Positions 49,332 to 59,577 of a DNA stretch of 64,000 nucleotides are shown piece by piece. Under the pieces are notes generated by a model. The model worked only from the letters and a program-made list of their open reading frames with translations, was not told the DNA's origin and made no database searches. Position 1 is the stretch's first letter. Each line of letters opens with the position of its first letter. Source of the stretch: Chryseobacterium sp. SORGH_AS_0447. GTDB lineage: Bacteria; Bacteroidota; Bacteroidia; Flavobacteriales; Weeksellaceae. Both the position numbers and the translations under genes were made by a program. The stretch spans positions 1 to 64,000 of the forward strand of contig NZ_JAUTAR010000001.1 in NCBI RefSeq assembly GCF_030818695.1, given 5' to 3'.

Positions 49332-51272
49332 TTATGGAAGTAATCTGATCACGCGGTAGCCTGTATTTACATACGCACCGTTTGCTTTGGATTTTACAAA
49401 CTCAAACTTTGTCGCCAGCTGCGTCTGTACCTTATTCATCTGTTTAAAGATTTCCCCTTTTTTATTCTCCCTGGTCAGCATATCGTTTACTATATCAAAA
49501 CCTACGATGGCAAACTTAGGAGGGGTCTTGCAGTATTTGTTTTTATAGGCCGCAAGGATTTCTTTTTCAAAGCTTCCTTCCGTATTCACCTTTCTGTCCA
49601 TCAGATAAACCAGGTGAGCCTGGCTGAGATCATCCACTTTTTTCTCGAACACCGGGGCATAATGCATACTGAATGCCTTTACACCCTGCACTTCCTTAGA
49701 TAAAGCGATTACCTTGTTGGCAAAAGCTTCTGCCGTCGCATCGCTCTCGTTAGCAAGAATGGCAATTACCGGAGCCGACTGTCCTGTCATCATATTCTGA
49801 TCCAGCTGGATATCCGCCGGTGTATTTACGATGCTGATAGCAGGATTTTTTAATATTTTTTCAAGACCGGCCTTGATGTAGTTGGCATTTTCCTTTTTGG
49901 GATCGGCAACGATGTATATTTTCTGATCGGAGAATGTAGCTTTTACTTCATCCACGATTTTATCGGCATACGTCTGATCATTGGTTTCCACAATAATCAG
50001 GTTGCTGTAGTTATACAATTCCGGAGAATTGGCAAACGGAGCGACAATCGGGATTTTCTGGCTTTTTGTAAAGTCTAGAACATCCACTACATTCGATTTG
50101 AAGAATGGGCCGATAATTAAATCCGTATTATTAGGGTTTATCTGGGTAAGCGAATTCCTGAACGATGCTTCGTTTCCTGAATCTACGATCTTAATATCCA
50201 GCTTCTGCCCGTTGGCTGCGTTTCTTTCAATGGCAAGTTTTGCACCTGTTAGGAAATCCAATGCCATGGAACGGTACTGGGTTTCACCCGTGCTGTATCC
50301 GAATGGCAGCATCATAACAACGCTTAACGCATCACCGCTTTTCTTCACGTAAGCCGGATCCAGCTTTTTTATTTTTAAAACCATTCCCGACCTCAATCCT
50401 CTGGAAAGCTCCGGGTTTAAGGCAACAAGCTCATCGATGGTAATTCCGAATTTATTAACGATAGAGAAGACGGTATCTCCCTGCTGAACGGTATACGTTA
50501 CATAGTCATCAGCTTCGAAAGTGGTTGTATTGGATGAGGATCTTTCGTTTTCCGTATCCACTTTTGTCTTTGCATTTTCCCCGAAAACATCAGCACCTGT
50601 ACTTTTGCTGCCTGCTTTTTTTATTTTAATCGCTTCGCCGGGTTTTAATCCTCTTTCTTCCAATCCGGGATTTAAGGCAAACAATTCTTCCTTGGAAATA
50701 TTGAACTGTCTTGAGATCCTGTAATAATTATCTTTCTGCTGAACGACATATTGATCTTCCGATGCAACGGCAACAGGAGTTTCAACAACTGTTTCTACAG
50801 GTTTTGATGCAGGAGCAACGGTAACTGCAGTATTTTGCTGGTCTCCGCCGTATTTTTTTATACTTTCCAGAGGAAGCGTCACTTCATCCCCGATTTTCAT
50901 ATGGGAATCCAACTCCGGATTCAGCTTCCGAAGATCGGTTTCAGAAATGCGGTACTGTTTTGTAATTCCATAGATGGTTTGTTTCGGCTGAAGAATAATT
51001 TTTCCGGTCTGGGCATTGCCTGCCGGTCTGGAAGAAGCTGCCGTTTTTGGAGATGCGGCTGCGGCTTTTTCATTTTTAACAGTTAAGACATCCCCCAGTG
51101 CAAGCTTTCCGTCTTTCACTGCCGGATTCATTTTCAACAGTTCGTCTACCGTAAGTCCGTATCTTTTTGCAATATTGTAAGGAGTATCTCCTTTTACAAC
51201 GGTATGCGATCTTTGGGCAGCGACACCCAAAACCATACATAAACTGGATAGTATAAAAAACCTCTTTATCAT
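49332..51272 (-). CDS. Four-LysM periplasmic protein with a type I periplasmic-binding domain
   Basis: 646 residues. Signal peptide ending AAQ. Four LysM repeats (about residues 22-66, 92-135, 174-218 and 258-302), each with the YTVxxGDT...LxxLNP pattern; the second and third carry less canonical cores. From about 313 to 646 is a periplasmic-binding type I fold (TDLIIGPFFKSNVVDVLDF, VAPFANSPELYNYSNL), as in amino-acid-binding proteins and LpoA. Likely tethered to peptidoglycan by LysM; the ligand is unknown. A cell-wall synthesis regulator similar in plan to LpoA is one possibility. Confidence 0.85.
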   Translation of the reverse strand: MIKRFFILSSLCMVLGVAAQRSHTVVKGDTPYNIAKRYGLTVDELLKMNPAVKDGKLALGDVLTVKNEKAAAASPKTAASSRPAGNAQTGKIILQPKQTIYGITKQYRISETDLRKLNPELDSHMKIGDEVTLPLESIKKYGGDQQNTAVTVAPASKPVETVVETPVAVASEDQYVVQQKDNYYRISRQFNISKEELFALNPGLEERGLKPGEAIKIKKAGSKSTGADVFGENAKTKVDTENERSSSNTTTFEADDYVTYTVQQGDTVFSIVNKFGITIDELVALNPELSRGLRSGMVLKIKKLDPAYVKKSGDALSVVMMLPFGYSTGETQYRSMALDFLTGAKLAIERNAANGQKLDIKIVDSGNEASFRNSLTQINPNNTDLIIGPFFKSNVVDVLDFTKSQKIPIVAPFANSPELYNYSNLIIVETNDQTYADKIVDEVKATFSDQKIYIVADPKKENANYIKAGLEKILKNPAISIVNTPADIQLDQNMMTGQSAPVIAILANESDATAEAFANKVIALSKEVQGVKAFSMHYAPVFEKKVDDLSQAHLVYLMDRKVNTEGSFEKEILAAYKNKYCKTPPKFAIVGFDIVNDMLTRENKKGEIFKQMNKVQTQLATKFEFVKSKANGAYVNTGYRVIRLLP

Positions 51273-51290
51273 ATTCGGTGATTATATCTG

Positions 51291-51298
51291 CAAAAATA
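51291..51298 (-). promoter_or_regulatory. -7 promoter element of the LysM protein gene
   Basis: TATTTTTG on the minus strand, 18 bp before the ATG, between the bshC stop and this gene. Confidence 0.5.
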
Positions 51299-51309
51299 CT
51301 TCTTTAAAA

Positions 51310-52896
51310 TTAAATGGCAACTATTATTAGTTTGGACTCCTCAATTTGCATCTCTTCTAAACAAGTTTCCAGCCAAGAATACCCGTGGTCTGCAAAGAAA
51401 ACGCTGAAATTATAAATTCTTTCCTGCCAGGTTCCGGAAGGATGTACATCCAAAAATAGGTTCTCTAATCTTTCGAGCAGTTCGCTTCTTTTTATTTTTT
51501 CAGCATGCAGAAGGCGCTTTTTCATTCTTTTAAAAGATTTCAGCTGCCTTACTTCTTCTGCCTGTACCATGTTTCCGAACGATTTTTCGGTAGTTTCTGC
51601 CATGGCTTTTAATTCTGAAAACTGGCTGACCAATGCATTTTCTTTTTGCTGCAGCGCTTCCAGAATGGCATTATCTTCCAATATTTTGTTGTTGGTAACG
51701 GCCGTGAAATTCCGGAAAAAGTCTTCGATCTTCAGGTTTAGTTTAGCAATTTTCCCTACAGTCTTTTTTTTTAAAAACAACATGGAGTTCCGGGGGATCA
51801 AAATGGGAAACGGAATATTGATTTCTGAAAAATAATCCTTGAGTTCCAGCCAGTACATGATTTCCGCATTTCCTCCAATGTATGCCAGATTTGGTAAAAC
51901 GGTTTCCTGGTATACCGGACGCATCAATGCATTAGGACTGAATTTCTCAGGGGACATTTCCAGTTCGTTTAGAATTTCTTCTTCCGTAAAAGAGATGTTT
52001 TTATCAACAATGATGTATTTTTTACCATCAAAATCAATCCGGTCCCTTGTGTCTGAAAGGTAGAACAAATTGATCTCACGGGGATTCACTTGGACTTTTC
52101 CATATTTTTCTGTCAGGAAATCTACTTTATCTCTGGAATTTTTAAATAAACTGAAATGAAGGATTTCATCCTTAAAAGTTTCTCTGATCTGCGCTTTAAG
52201 CTCTTTTGAGTCCCCATCCAAAATCAGTAATCCGAATTCCGAAAACAGCCGGTTGACTAAAGTTGCAATGGCTTGCGTTAAGGTATTCCCGGGTTTATAG
52301 GCTTCTTTCAGCATCAAAATCAATTCGGTTCCAAAAACACAATCTTTAAACTCTTTTTCAAATTCTGAAATAAAAAAGGTATCGTTAATGGTAATCCGTC
52401 CTACAGGACCTCCAGATTTTTCATTGGCTTCGTAAAAATGATTTTCCGTTTTAAAGTGATTGATCTCCGCAAAATCATGGTCTTCGGAGGCCATCCAGTA
52501 AACCGGGACAAAATTGAAGTCCGGGAAGTTCTGTTTTAAATAAGAGCAGGTTTTAATCGTTTGTAAAATTTTATAAACAAAAAAAACAGGTCCGGAAAAA
52601 AGGTTGAGCTGATGGCCGGTAGTGATGGTAAATGTATCCGGCCGTCTGAGGTGATTTATGTTTTCGCTCTGTCTGGATGAAAGCTGAAGATGGGCAAGCT
52701 GCTTTTCTATCGTGTCCGCCAGGATAGTTCTCTGATCTGCCGTGAAAGAATTCTGCTTTTTGTGAATCTGCTTTTTAAAATGATCCAGGGAAAAAGTGTT
52801 TTCTTCAAATCCTTCAATATTCTGATTCAGAAAATCCTTTACCAATTGAGGAATGCTCTCTATATCCTGAAAAGCTATTTTATTAATCGTTTTCAA
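51310..52896 (-). CDS. bshC: Bacillithiol biosynthesis cysteine-adding enzyme BshC
   Basis: 528 residues. TITTGHQLNLFSGPVFFVYKI, PVYWMASEDHDFAEIN and the C-terminal coiled coil identify BshC, which adds Cys to GlcN-malate in bacillithiol synthesis. Bacillithiol is the low-molecular-weight thiol of many Bacteroidota and is known elsewhere as a redox and zinc buffer. It starts 13 bp after the porin gene and shares its promoter. Confidence 0.95.
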   Translation of the reverse strand: MKTINKIAFQDIESIPQLVKDFLNQNIEGFEENTFSLDHFKKQIHKKQNSFTADQRTILADTIEKQLAHLQLSSRQSENINHLRRPDTFTITTGHQLNLFSGPVFFVYKILQTIKTCSYLKQNFPDFNFVPVYWMASEDHDFAEINHFKTENHFYEANEKSGGPVGRITINDTFFISEFEKEFKDCVFGTELILMLKEAYKPGNTLTQAIATLVNRLFSEFGLLILDGDSKELKAQIRETFKDEILHFSLFKNSRDKVDFLTEKYGKVQVNPREINLFYLSDTRDRIDFDGKKYIIVDKNISFTEEEILNELEMSPEKFSPNALMRPVYQETVLPNLAYIGGNAEIMYWLELKDYFSEINIPFPILIPRNSMLFLKKKTVGKIAKLNLKIEDFFRNFTAVTNNKILEDNAILEALQQKENALVSQFSELKAMAETTEKSFGNMVQAEEVRQLKSFKRMKKRLLHAEKIKRSELLERLENLFLDVHPSGTWQERIYNFSVFFADHGYSWLETCLEEMQIEESKLIIVAI

Positions 52897-52909
52897 CGCT
52901 GTTTATATT

Positions 52910-54841
52910 TTAGTTGAACAAATACCATACAATCCCAAGATTTAACCTGAAATCGTAAACAGGGTAACTTGGAAATGCATAAGCTTTGTTGTGTGAAAGA
53001 AGAGTTCCGACCTGTTGGCCTTCGATGAAGAAGAACATTTTTTTAACCTTCATATTAAAGTAGATGTCGGCAATCGGCTGCCCTCCGATAGAAAATGAGC
53101 CGGCATCCGGCAAAATATATTCGTTAAGGATCGGAAAATAATTTCTTGAAGCAAACTTCGAGAAATAATATACTTTGATCCCCGTCTGAATTTCTGCTGC
53201 TTTTTTAAAGGCCTTTGTCTGATAAAAGAAATTGGCCCGGCCGATGAAGCCCGGCAATGGTAAAAGGTCTTTGTTGGTTAAAACATTCTGGAACTGCAGC
53301 CTCGTATTCAGATGAAAATCGCCATAGCTGAAAGTCGCATCCCCTCCGATCTGCGAAATGTTTACCGGGCTTTCGCTTTGCTGCGGCATAGCATTGGAGT
53401 CGAAATAAGTATAATTGTCGATCCTGTAATAATTGGCAAAAAGTTCCGTTCTGAACCATTTCAATCCCAGACTTCCTCCAATCTCCGAAACTGTCTGATT
53501 TTGGGCATTCTGAAGATAATAGTTGTAATTATTATAGATTGAAGTATTCAGTAAATAATTGAATGACGGATAAGCACTTTGGAAATTGACTTTCGCATTA
53601 ACAAAGTAATCTTTTACCGGTTCAAACTTTAAATTATTCGTTGTTTTCAGATAGGTCCCAAACTGGCTTCCGTTTGAAAATTCCAAAAATGAATTCAGCT
53701 GAATTTTATCAAAAAGCCTGACCTGTAGATTTCCAACAGCTCCAAGCCGGCTTTCTTTAATCTCGGTCGGGATTTGCAGCAACGGTAAATTGATTGCATT
53801 TGTTCCGAATTTCAACATCTGATAACGGGCCCCGGCATCAAGCTTGAATCTTTCATTATCCCAAACCAGACTTACCGTATTGCTGAAGTTATCCGAATAT
53901 TTTTTTGAGCTCAGCGGACCGTCAGTCACGAGTTCCTGCGGAGCATCATACCAATAGGTTTCCGGAGAATTCTGGCTGTAGTAATATTTATTTCCCTGAT
54001 GAGAAATCGTATGTCTTATTTTAAAAGGAATTTTTTCAGAATTAAACGGTGCGAACTGATGGGTAAGGTAGTATCTTCTATAAGAAAATTGTGAACTTGA
54101 GGAAGCGAGGTTTACCTGCATATTCTGCCGGTTCCTTGAGTTTGTATCTCCCTGCTGAAAAAGGCTGTCTACCGCAATCCCTCCGTTTTCCTGGTTATTG
54201 ACATTCTGGTGCAGATAGTGTGCAAACAATTCATAGTTTCCTTTTTTAGAAACATAATGTCCTGTAAATAAAGTATTGTTATTGGAAGCTAACGAATTTC
54301 TATACATCCCCTGGGAACGCAATCCGCTGTATTCCAAAGAAAAATTGAAACGTTTCCCGATGTTTTGGGTATACATGGATTTTAAAGCCGCTCCATTTTT
54401 CATGGCATTATGGTAAATGAAGGTTGCCGTTGGTGTTTTTACATCGTAATAGTTGATATCATCGACCCCAAGAATCCAATACGATTTGTTGGTAGGAAGC
54501 AAAGCCAGATTCTGCTCAGGAATAACTTCATACATTAAAGGATTAAATCCTGCCCCGATATTGGCCACCTGCGCCCTTCCGAAATTATCCCGGTTATTAT
54601 ACTGCGAATAGATATAGGTCTTATCAAAAGTCATCACTGTATCAAAAACCTTTTTCTCTGAAAATTGCTTTTGGTACAGATAATCGTTGATTGTCGGTTT
54701 AAATATTTTAAGAGAATCCTTCTTTCCAGAGTCTATCACTAAGGTGTCATCCTTGGGAAGCTGGTTGGAATCTGTTTTGTTGACCACCTGGGCCCGGATT
54801 GTGAGACTGAAGAAAAGTATGATGGAAAAGATGTACTTCAT
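52910..54841 (-). CDS. Putative porin
   Basis: 643 residues. Signal peptide (YIFSIILFFSLTIRAQ), a short linker, then many amphipathic beta-strands ending in FRLNLGIVWYLFN, a typical last outer-membrane strand. This is the large putative-porin family of Bacteroidota. Substrate unknown. First gene of an operon with bshC. Confidence 0.75.
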   Translation of the reverse strand: MKYIFSIILFFSLTIRAQVVNKTDSNQLPKDDTLVIDSGKKDSLKIFKPTINDYLYQKQFSEKKVFDTVMTFDKTYIYSQYNNRDNFGRAQVANIGAGFNPLMYEVIPEQNLALLPTNKSYWILGVDDINYYDVKTPTATFIYHNAMKNGAALKSMYTQNIGKRFNFSLEYSGLRSQGMYRNSLASNNNTLFTGHYVSKKGNYELFAHYLHQNVNNQENGGIAVDSLFQQGDTNSRNRQNMQVNLASSSSQFSYRRYYLTHQFAPFNSEKIPFKIRHTISHQGNKYYYSQNSPETYWYDAPQELVTDGPLSSKKYSDNFSNTVSLVWDNERFKLDAGARYQMLKFGTNAINLPLLQIPTEIKESRLGAVGNLQVRLFDKIQLNSFLEFSNGSQFGTYLKTTNNLKFEPVKDYFVNAKVNFQSAYPSFNYLLNTSIYNNYNYYLQNAQNQTVSEIGGSLGLKWFRTELFANYYRIDNYTYFDSNAMPQQSESPVNISQIGGDATFSYGDFHLNTRLQFQNVLTNKDLLPLPGFIGRANFFYQTKAFKKAAEIQTGIKVYYFSKFASRNYFPILNEYILPDAGSFSIGGQPIADIYFNMKVKKMFFFIEGQQVGTLLSHNKAYAFPSYPVYDFRLNLGIVWYLFN

Positions 54842-54858
54842 TTCTTATTATTGTAGAG

Positions 54859-54866
54859 CAAAAATA
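54859..54866 (-). promoter_or_regulatory. -7 promoter element of the porin-bshC operon
   Basis: TATTTTTG on the minus strand, 17 bp upstream of the porin ATG and close to the preceding terminator. Confidence 0.55.
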
Positions 54867-54885
54867 AGAAATAATGGGGAATAAA

Positions 54886-54911
54886 AACCCCGCATTTTTT
54901 GATGCGGGGTT
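54886..54911 (-). terminator. Terminator of the SusC/SusD pair
   Basis: Stem AACCCCGCAT / ATGCGGGGTT with a T-run on the minus strand, 33 bp after the SusD stop. Confidence 0.8.
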
Positions 54912-54943
54912 GGTATAAAAAATATTCAACTTAAAATTGTTTA

Positions 54944-56374
54944 TTAGTAACCTGGGTACTGTTGAATAAGCGCATTAGTGTTCAACTCTGACTGTGGAAT
55001 TGGGAGTGATCTAAATTGGACTTTACTTGGAGATAAAGCCACTTGTGTCTGAGGATTTTGAAATGAAATTCCGTTTCTTTTAAGATCACTATATCTGAAA
55101 CCTTCTAAAAAGAATTCAAGATCTTTCTGCATTAAAATCTCATTTAATAAATCCGTTCCCGTTCCTGTATAGACATATCCACTATCTCTATTAGTCCTCA
55201 CCCAGTTATTCAGTTTTAATAGAGCATCGGCCGGATTTGTATAATACAAAGCTTCTAACTGATTAAATACAGCTTCCGTCTTTCTTATAACAACAATATC
55301 CCTATCTGTAGTAGTATATTTCATTACATCAATTGGTTTAGGATTATCACCTAAAGTTAAAACATACCCTGTATTTCTGTACCATGTTCCTCTCCTAACA
55401 TCATTGGCTCCCATTTTCGCAAAAAATGTTTGCGTCGCAAAATTCTGTTTATATCTTCCTGTCGAAGACCATGTAGCAGTGATACCATCATTTGCGCCGG
55501 GTAAATCCAATGAATTATAATCAATTTGAAATATTGTTTCTGAATTATTTTCACTGGATGAAGTAAAGTAATTAGCTACTCCTGAAGATGGTAATAAAGT
55601 GTAAGATGAGTTATTAAGAACTTTTTGGGCATAAGTATTAGCCTGAACATAATTTTTAGTTGCAAGATAATATCTTGAAAACAATACATCTACAGCAGCT
55701 GAATTAAATTTTTTATTTCCATTACCCGTTCCAATTTTAGAACTTGCGTTTGTTAAATCAGCAAAAATCTGATCATATACTTGTTTTACACTAGACCTAG
55801 GCAAGTTTGCTCCCGGTTTGAATTCTAATGGCATAGGAACACCATATTCAGGATTCGAACCATTAAAATTGTCACTAAATAATGATACTAACGTTGAATA
55901 TGCCAAAGCTCTTACAGCATACGCCTGACCAAATAAATTTTGAGGAGTTCCGGAAGTATTAGGGTCATCAGATATTTTACCTTCATAACTTAAAATAAAA
56001 TTAGCATTTGCTATAATTTTATACAATGTGTTCCATAAGGTAGCAATATCTCCACTATTTTGAGTATAAAAAGTAAGATTAGGATCGCGCGTTGTAGAAA
56101 ATCTATTGGAATTTACAATTGCCACAAAAGCATTATCTGCAAGCAATTCCTGCAAAGTTGGAATGAGCGCTCCGTAAGAGTTAAGAGAGCCATCACTATT
56201 GGTTTGATATAATCCATATAGTCCGTTTACAGCAGAATTTAATACTTTTTCATTAGTAATAGCTTGATCCAATGGCAGGGTTATAGGAGGTGTTTCTTCT
56301 GAAAAATCATCTTTACAAGAAGTTAACGATGTTACCCCTGCTAATAATATTAATAAAACTTTTATCTTTTTCAT
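54944..56374 (-). CDS. RagB/SusD family outer-membrane nutrient-binding lipoprotein
   Basis: 476 residues from the ATG at 56374 (a TTG further upstream is possible but adds nothing). Lipoprotein signal LLILLAGVTSLTSC. SusD-like helical TPR scaffold (for example VYDQIFADLTNASSKIG, FNSAAVDVLFSRYYLATKNYVQA) and a C-terminal EFFLEGFRYSDLKRNGI. It forms the surface lid of a SusC channel. No glycoside hydrolase gene lies nearby, so the substrate may be peptide, glycan or other. It lies 18 bp after susC. Confidence 0.93.
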   Translation of the reverse strand: MKKIKVLLILLAGVTSLTSCKDDFSEETPPITLPLDQAITNEKVLNSAVNGLYGLYQTNSDGSLNSYGALIPTLQELLADNAFVAIVNSNRFSTTRDPNLTFYTQNSGDIATLWNTLYKIIANANFILSYEGKISDDPNTSGTPQNLFGQAYAVRALAYSTLVSLFSDNFNGSNPEYGVPMPLEFKPGANLPRSSVKQVYDQIFADLTNASSKIGTGNGNKKFNSAAVDVLFSRYYLATKNYVQANTYAQKVLNNSSYTLLPSSGVANYFTSSSENNSETIFQIDYNSLDLPGANDGITATWSSTGRYKQNFATQTFFAKMGANDVRRGTWYRNTGYVLTLGDNPKPIDVMKYTTTDRDIVVIRKTEAVFNQLEALYYTNPADALLKLNNWVRTNRDSGYVYTGTGTDLLNEILMQKDLEFFLEGFRYSDLKRNGISFQNPQTQVALSPSKVQFRSLPIPQSELNTNALIQQYPGY

Positions 56375-56392
56375 TTTTTCATTTTTTAACAA

Positions 56393-59266
56393 TTAGAAAT
56401 CAACTTGAACACCAAAAATAAATTGTCGCATATTAGGTTGCGTCATATCAAAAACGCCTAGATTAGAAACGGTATAACTAAATGCATTGGAATTTGCTTC
56501 AGGATCAAAACGGAGTCTTTTATCGAATGCATAAGTATATAAATTAATTCCTCTCACATAAGCATAAATACCTTTTAGATTAGGCATATTAAGCATAGTC
56601 CCTTTAAATGTATAACCTAATTCAACATTTCTTAATCTAATATTATCACCTTTATACAAATATCTGGTAGAGTTAGCATTCGAAGATTTATTTCCATTAA
56701 AAACTTGTTTCGGCATAGAAGCATTTGGATTAGTAGGACTCCATGAGTCATATAGGGCTGCAGTAGTAGTATTTACTGTAGGATAAGCTCCATCAGATTC
56801 ATAGACAAACCCCCATCGATCCCAAACAGAATAATCGCCCTGATAATTTATCATGAATGACAACTTAAAACCTTTATATGTAAATTCATTAATTAAACTT
56901 GCAATATGGGTAGGTAAAGCTTTTTGGCCAGTAAATGACAATTTAGCCTTATTAACGTCATTCGTTGTTGCGCTTCTTGTTTCATCGGTATACCATAAGG
57001 GATCACCATTTGATGGGTCTACACCAGCCCATAATCTAGTGTAATATTCCGAAGGATTATGACCTGGAAAAAAAGCTTTTAATCCACTAATAACAGTTGG
57101 TGTTGGATCTCCTTTTATATAAGTTACTTTGGAATCATTATAAGAATAATTTGCTTTGATATCCCAAGTAAATACATCAGTACTTTTTCTATAACCTAAT
57201 AACCCTTCAAATCCATTTGATTTTACTTCAGCTTGATTTCTGATAACAGAACTGAATCCTGTTGATGGAGAGATAGGAACATCATATACTTGATCTGAAT
57301 TGATATTTGAATACACATCAAAGGTACCGTAAATACCTCCCCTATCTCCAAGTGAAAAGTCTATTCCAACGTTTCTTTTCTTTGATTTCTCCCAAAATAG
57401 CCCGTCCGGAGCTCCCGGAGTTAAAATAAAACCTGCATTGGTTTGAAGATAATTCCCTGTTAAAGAATATTGTGGATATTTATCATATGGCGATGCTGCC
57501 TGATTACCATTTTCTCCATAACTTGCTCTAAGTTTTAAAGTATTTATATATGACGGTAAAAAATTCATTTTACCGAGATCTAAGCTCAAACCTACTCCAA
57601 AAAAATTTCCAGCCTTCGTATATCCGGAATACGTATCTCTTCTCGCAGATCCTGTAATTGTTGCAAATTTATTATATGTATATGAAGCCCTTGCTATATA
57701 CCCCACTAAAGTCCATGCATCCGTTCTACCGGTAGCTCCTGTAACATTAGCTGCTGCATCCGCATACATAATTCTTGTTCCTGCCGGAAATCCTCTTTTC
57801 GAAAGGGTGTTATATTCTAAAGTCCTTTTAGTAGATTCCATACCGACGGAAGCAGAAATATCATGTAAGCCCGCAAATGTTTTATTAAAATTTAAAAAGT
57901 TATACCAGTTCCATGTAAAAAAGTTTCTCATACTCTTGAAATAATATCCATTTCCATTCGTATTTGAGGGTTCATACCCATCACCAAAATCAGGATTCCA
58001 GTAAATAAATTCATTACCTGCTGTATTATCAATACCAAAATTTGAATTGAAGGTTAAATATGGTAATATCTTATAATCTACATTTAAAGATGTAAGAACC
58101 TTGTCAAATGTTCCTTTAGTTAAATTTGTTCCGGTTAATGCAAGCGGATTAAATTGTGGATTAAGATATACCAAATTTAAATTATAGTTTCCATCACTTA
58201 AATAAGGGTTTTGAGTTGGAGATAGTAAAGTTCCGGAAAAAATAGGATTTGCAAAAGAAGATGCATCTGAAGGGCCCGCTTGTACAGTTCTCGATAAATT
58301 TGTAGAAAGTGTTACATTTAACTTATCAGTTGCTTTCCAATTTGCTTTAAGCGAGCCCGTATATCGATCAAATACAGCATCGTATGACAAGCCTTCTTGT
58401 TTTAAATATCCTAGAGATGCATATACAGTAAAATCTTTAACTCCCCCTGAATAGCTGAGGTTGTACCGATTCATTATAGGAGAATTTCTTCTTGTCAATT
58501 TTCTCCAATCAGTATTAGTAACCCCATCCCATTTTAAAATTTCCGTTTTACCATAATCAGTTGCCTCTTGAAGATCAGCAAATCCATTCACTGGATCGGT
58601 ACTAGGATATCTGTTATAAAGCGCTTGCCCTAAATAATTAACATTTTCCTGCGCATTTAACATTTTCAATTTATCAAAAGCAACATTTGATGTACCAATT
58701 TCGCTAACGAACTGTAAACTTGATCTACCTTTTTTACCTGACTTAGTTGTAATTATGATAACGCCGTTTGCTCCTCTAGAACCGTAAATTGCAGTTGCTA
58801 CGCCATCTTTTAAAACCTGTACGTCTTCTATATCAGAAGGATTTATAAGGGATAATGCATTTTGAGTAGTTAGTGCTCCTGAAATATCTCCTGATTGAAC
58901 AGGTACACCGTCAACAATGTACAGTGGATCATTACCTGAAGTTAGGGAAGAGATTCCCCGTATCAATGTAATAGTAGATGCTCCAGGCTGCCCTGAACTT
59001 GCGCTTGACATTAATCCTGCCACAGTTCCTTGCAAGATATTATCAATTGAAACAGCAGAAGGTTTTTCTAGAACATTTCCAGACACTTTGACAAGTGATC
59101 CTGCTGATTGTTCTGGTGTAACTTTAATACCATAAGAACCTGTAATTACTACTTCTTCAATTTGTTTCTCTTTTGGTAAAGTATCATTTTTTGCATTTTG
59201 AGCAATCACAGCCTGTCCCGTAAAAAATAGAACTCCAGCCGTTAGTACACGTAATTTCACATTCAT
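56393..59266 (-). CDS. SusC/RagA family TonB-linked outer-membrane transporter
   Basis: 957 residues. Signal peptide (LTAGVLFFTGQAVIAQ), TonB box near IEEVVITGS, a plug domain (VSIDNILQGTVAGLM..., PLYIVDGVPVQ, ATAIYGSRGANGVIIITTKSGK), then a long barrel ending MRQFIFGVQVDF. The CarboxypepD_reg-like N-terminal extension common in SusC is absent, so this is a short SusC. TonB-powered uptake of a substrate delivered by the SusD partner. Confidence 0.95.
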   Translation of the reverse strand: MNVKLRVLTAGVLFFTGQAVIAQNAKNDTLPKEKQIEEVVITGSYGIKVTPEQSAGSLVKVSGNVLEKPSAVSIDNILQGTVAGLMSSASSGQPGASTITLIRGISSLTSGNDPLYIVDGVPVQSGDISGALTTQNALSLINPSDIEDVQVLKDGVATAIYGSRGANGVIIITTKSGKKGRSSLQFVSEIGTSNVAFDKLKMLNAQENVNYLGQALYNRYPSTDPVNGFADLQEATDYGKTEILKWDGVTNTDWRKLTRRNSPIMNRYNLSYSGGVKDFTVYASLGYLKQEGLSYDAVFDRYTGSLKANWKATDKLNVTLSTNLSRTVQAGPSDASSFANPIFSGTLLSPTQNPYLSDGNYNLNLVYLNPQFNPLALTGTNLTKGTFDKVLTSLNVDYKILPYLTFNSNFGIDNTAGNEFIYWNPDFGDGYEPSNTNGNGYYFKSMRNFFTWNWYNFLNFNKTFAGLHDISASVGMESTKRTLEYNTLSKRGFPAGTRIMYADAAANVTGATGRTDAWTLVGYIARASYTYNKFATITGSARRDTYSGYTKAGNFFGVGLSLDLGKMNFLPSYINTLKLRASYGENGNQAASPYDKYPQYSLTGNYLQTNAGFILTPGAPDGLFWEKSKKRNVGIDFSLGDRGGIYGTFDVYSNINSDQVYDVPISPSTGFSSVIRNQAEVKSNGFEGLLGYRKSTDVFTWDIKANYSYNDSKVTYIKGDPTPTVISGLKAFFPGHNPSEYYTRLWAGVDPSNGDPLWYTDETRSATTNDVNKAKLSFTGQKALPTHIASLINEFTYKGFKLSFMINYQGDYSVWDRWGFVYESDGAYPTVNTTTAALYDSWSPTNPNASMPKQVFNGNKSSNANSTRYLYKGDNIRLRNVELGYTFKGTMLNMPNLKGIYAYVRGINLYTYAFDKRLRFDPEANSNAFSYTVSNLGVFDMTQPNMRQFIFGVQVDF

Positions 59267-59520
59267 ATTAACAAATTTTAATATTTAAGAAAGGCAAATA
59301 TGTTAATAAATTTTAACAATTACAACATTTTTATTATTCTCAATACTTATTGAATTATATTACACTAAATTTAAATAATCACAACTTAATTTAATTTATT
59401 ATTTGTTTAAACATAATTATTTCCACCAATAAGCAAAACATACCACATTTGTTTTTTAACATTTTTTTTATAATATAAAAAAAATTATTTATACTGATTC
59501 TAAATTAAAATTTTTAAAAA
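59267..59520. other. AT-rich intergenic region with the SusC promoter
   Basis: About 250 bp, strongly AT-rich, with no gene seen. A one-mismatch -7 element (CATATTTG) lies near 59297-59304 on the minus strand. The remaining A/T tracts could be an upstream activating region. Confidence 0.4.
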
Positions 59521-59551
59521 AATAATCCCACTCAAAAATGAGCGGGATTAT
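59521..59551 (-). terminator. Terminator of the rimP-nusA-infB operon
   Basis: Stem AATAATCCC-CTC / GAG-GGGATTATT with T-runs on the minus strand, 26 bp after the infB stop. Confidence 0.75.
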
Positions 59552-59577
59552 TATATCATTTTAAGACATTATAGCAA

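Noticed and set aside
54944..59266. Polysaccharide utilisation locus
   Set aside because: Only susC and susD are present; no glycoside hydrolase, lyase or sensor gene lies nearby.
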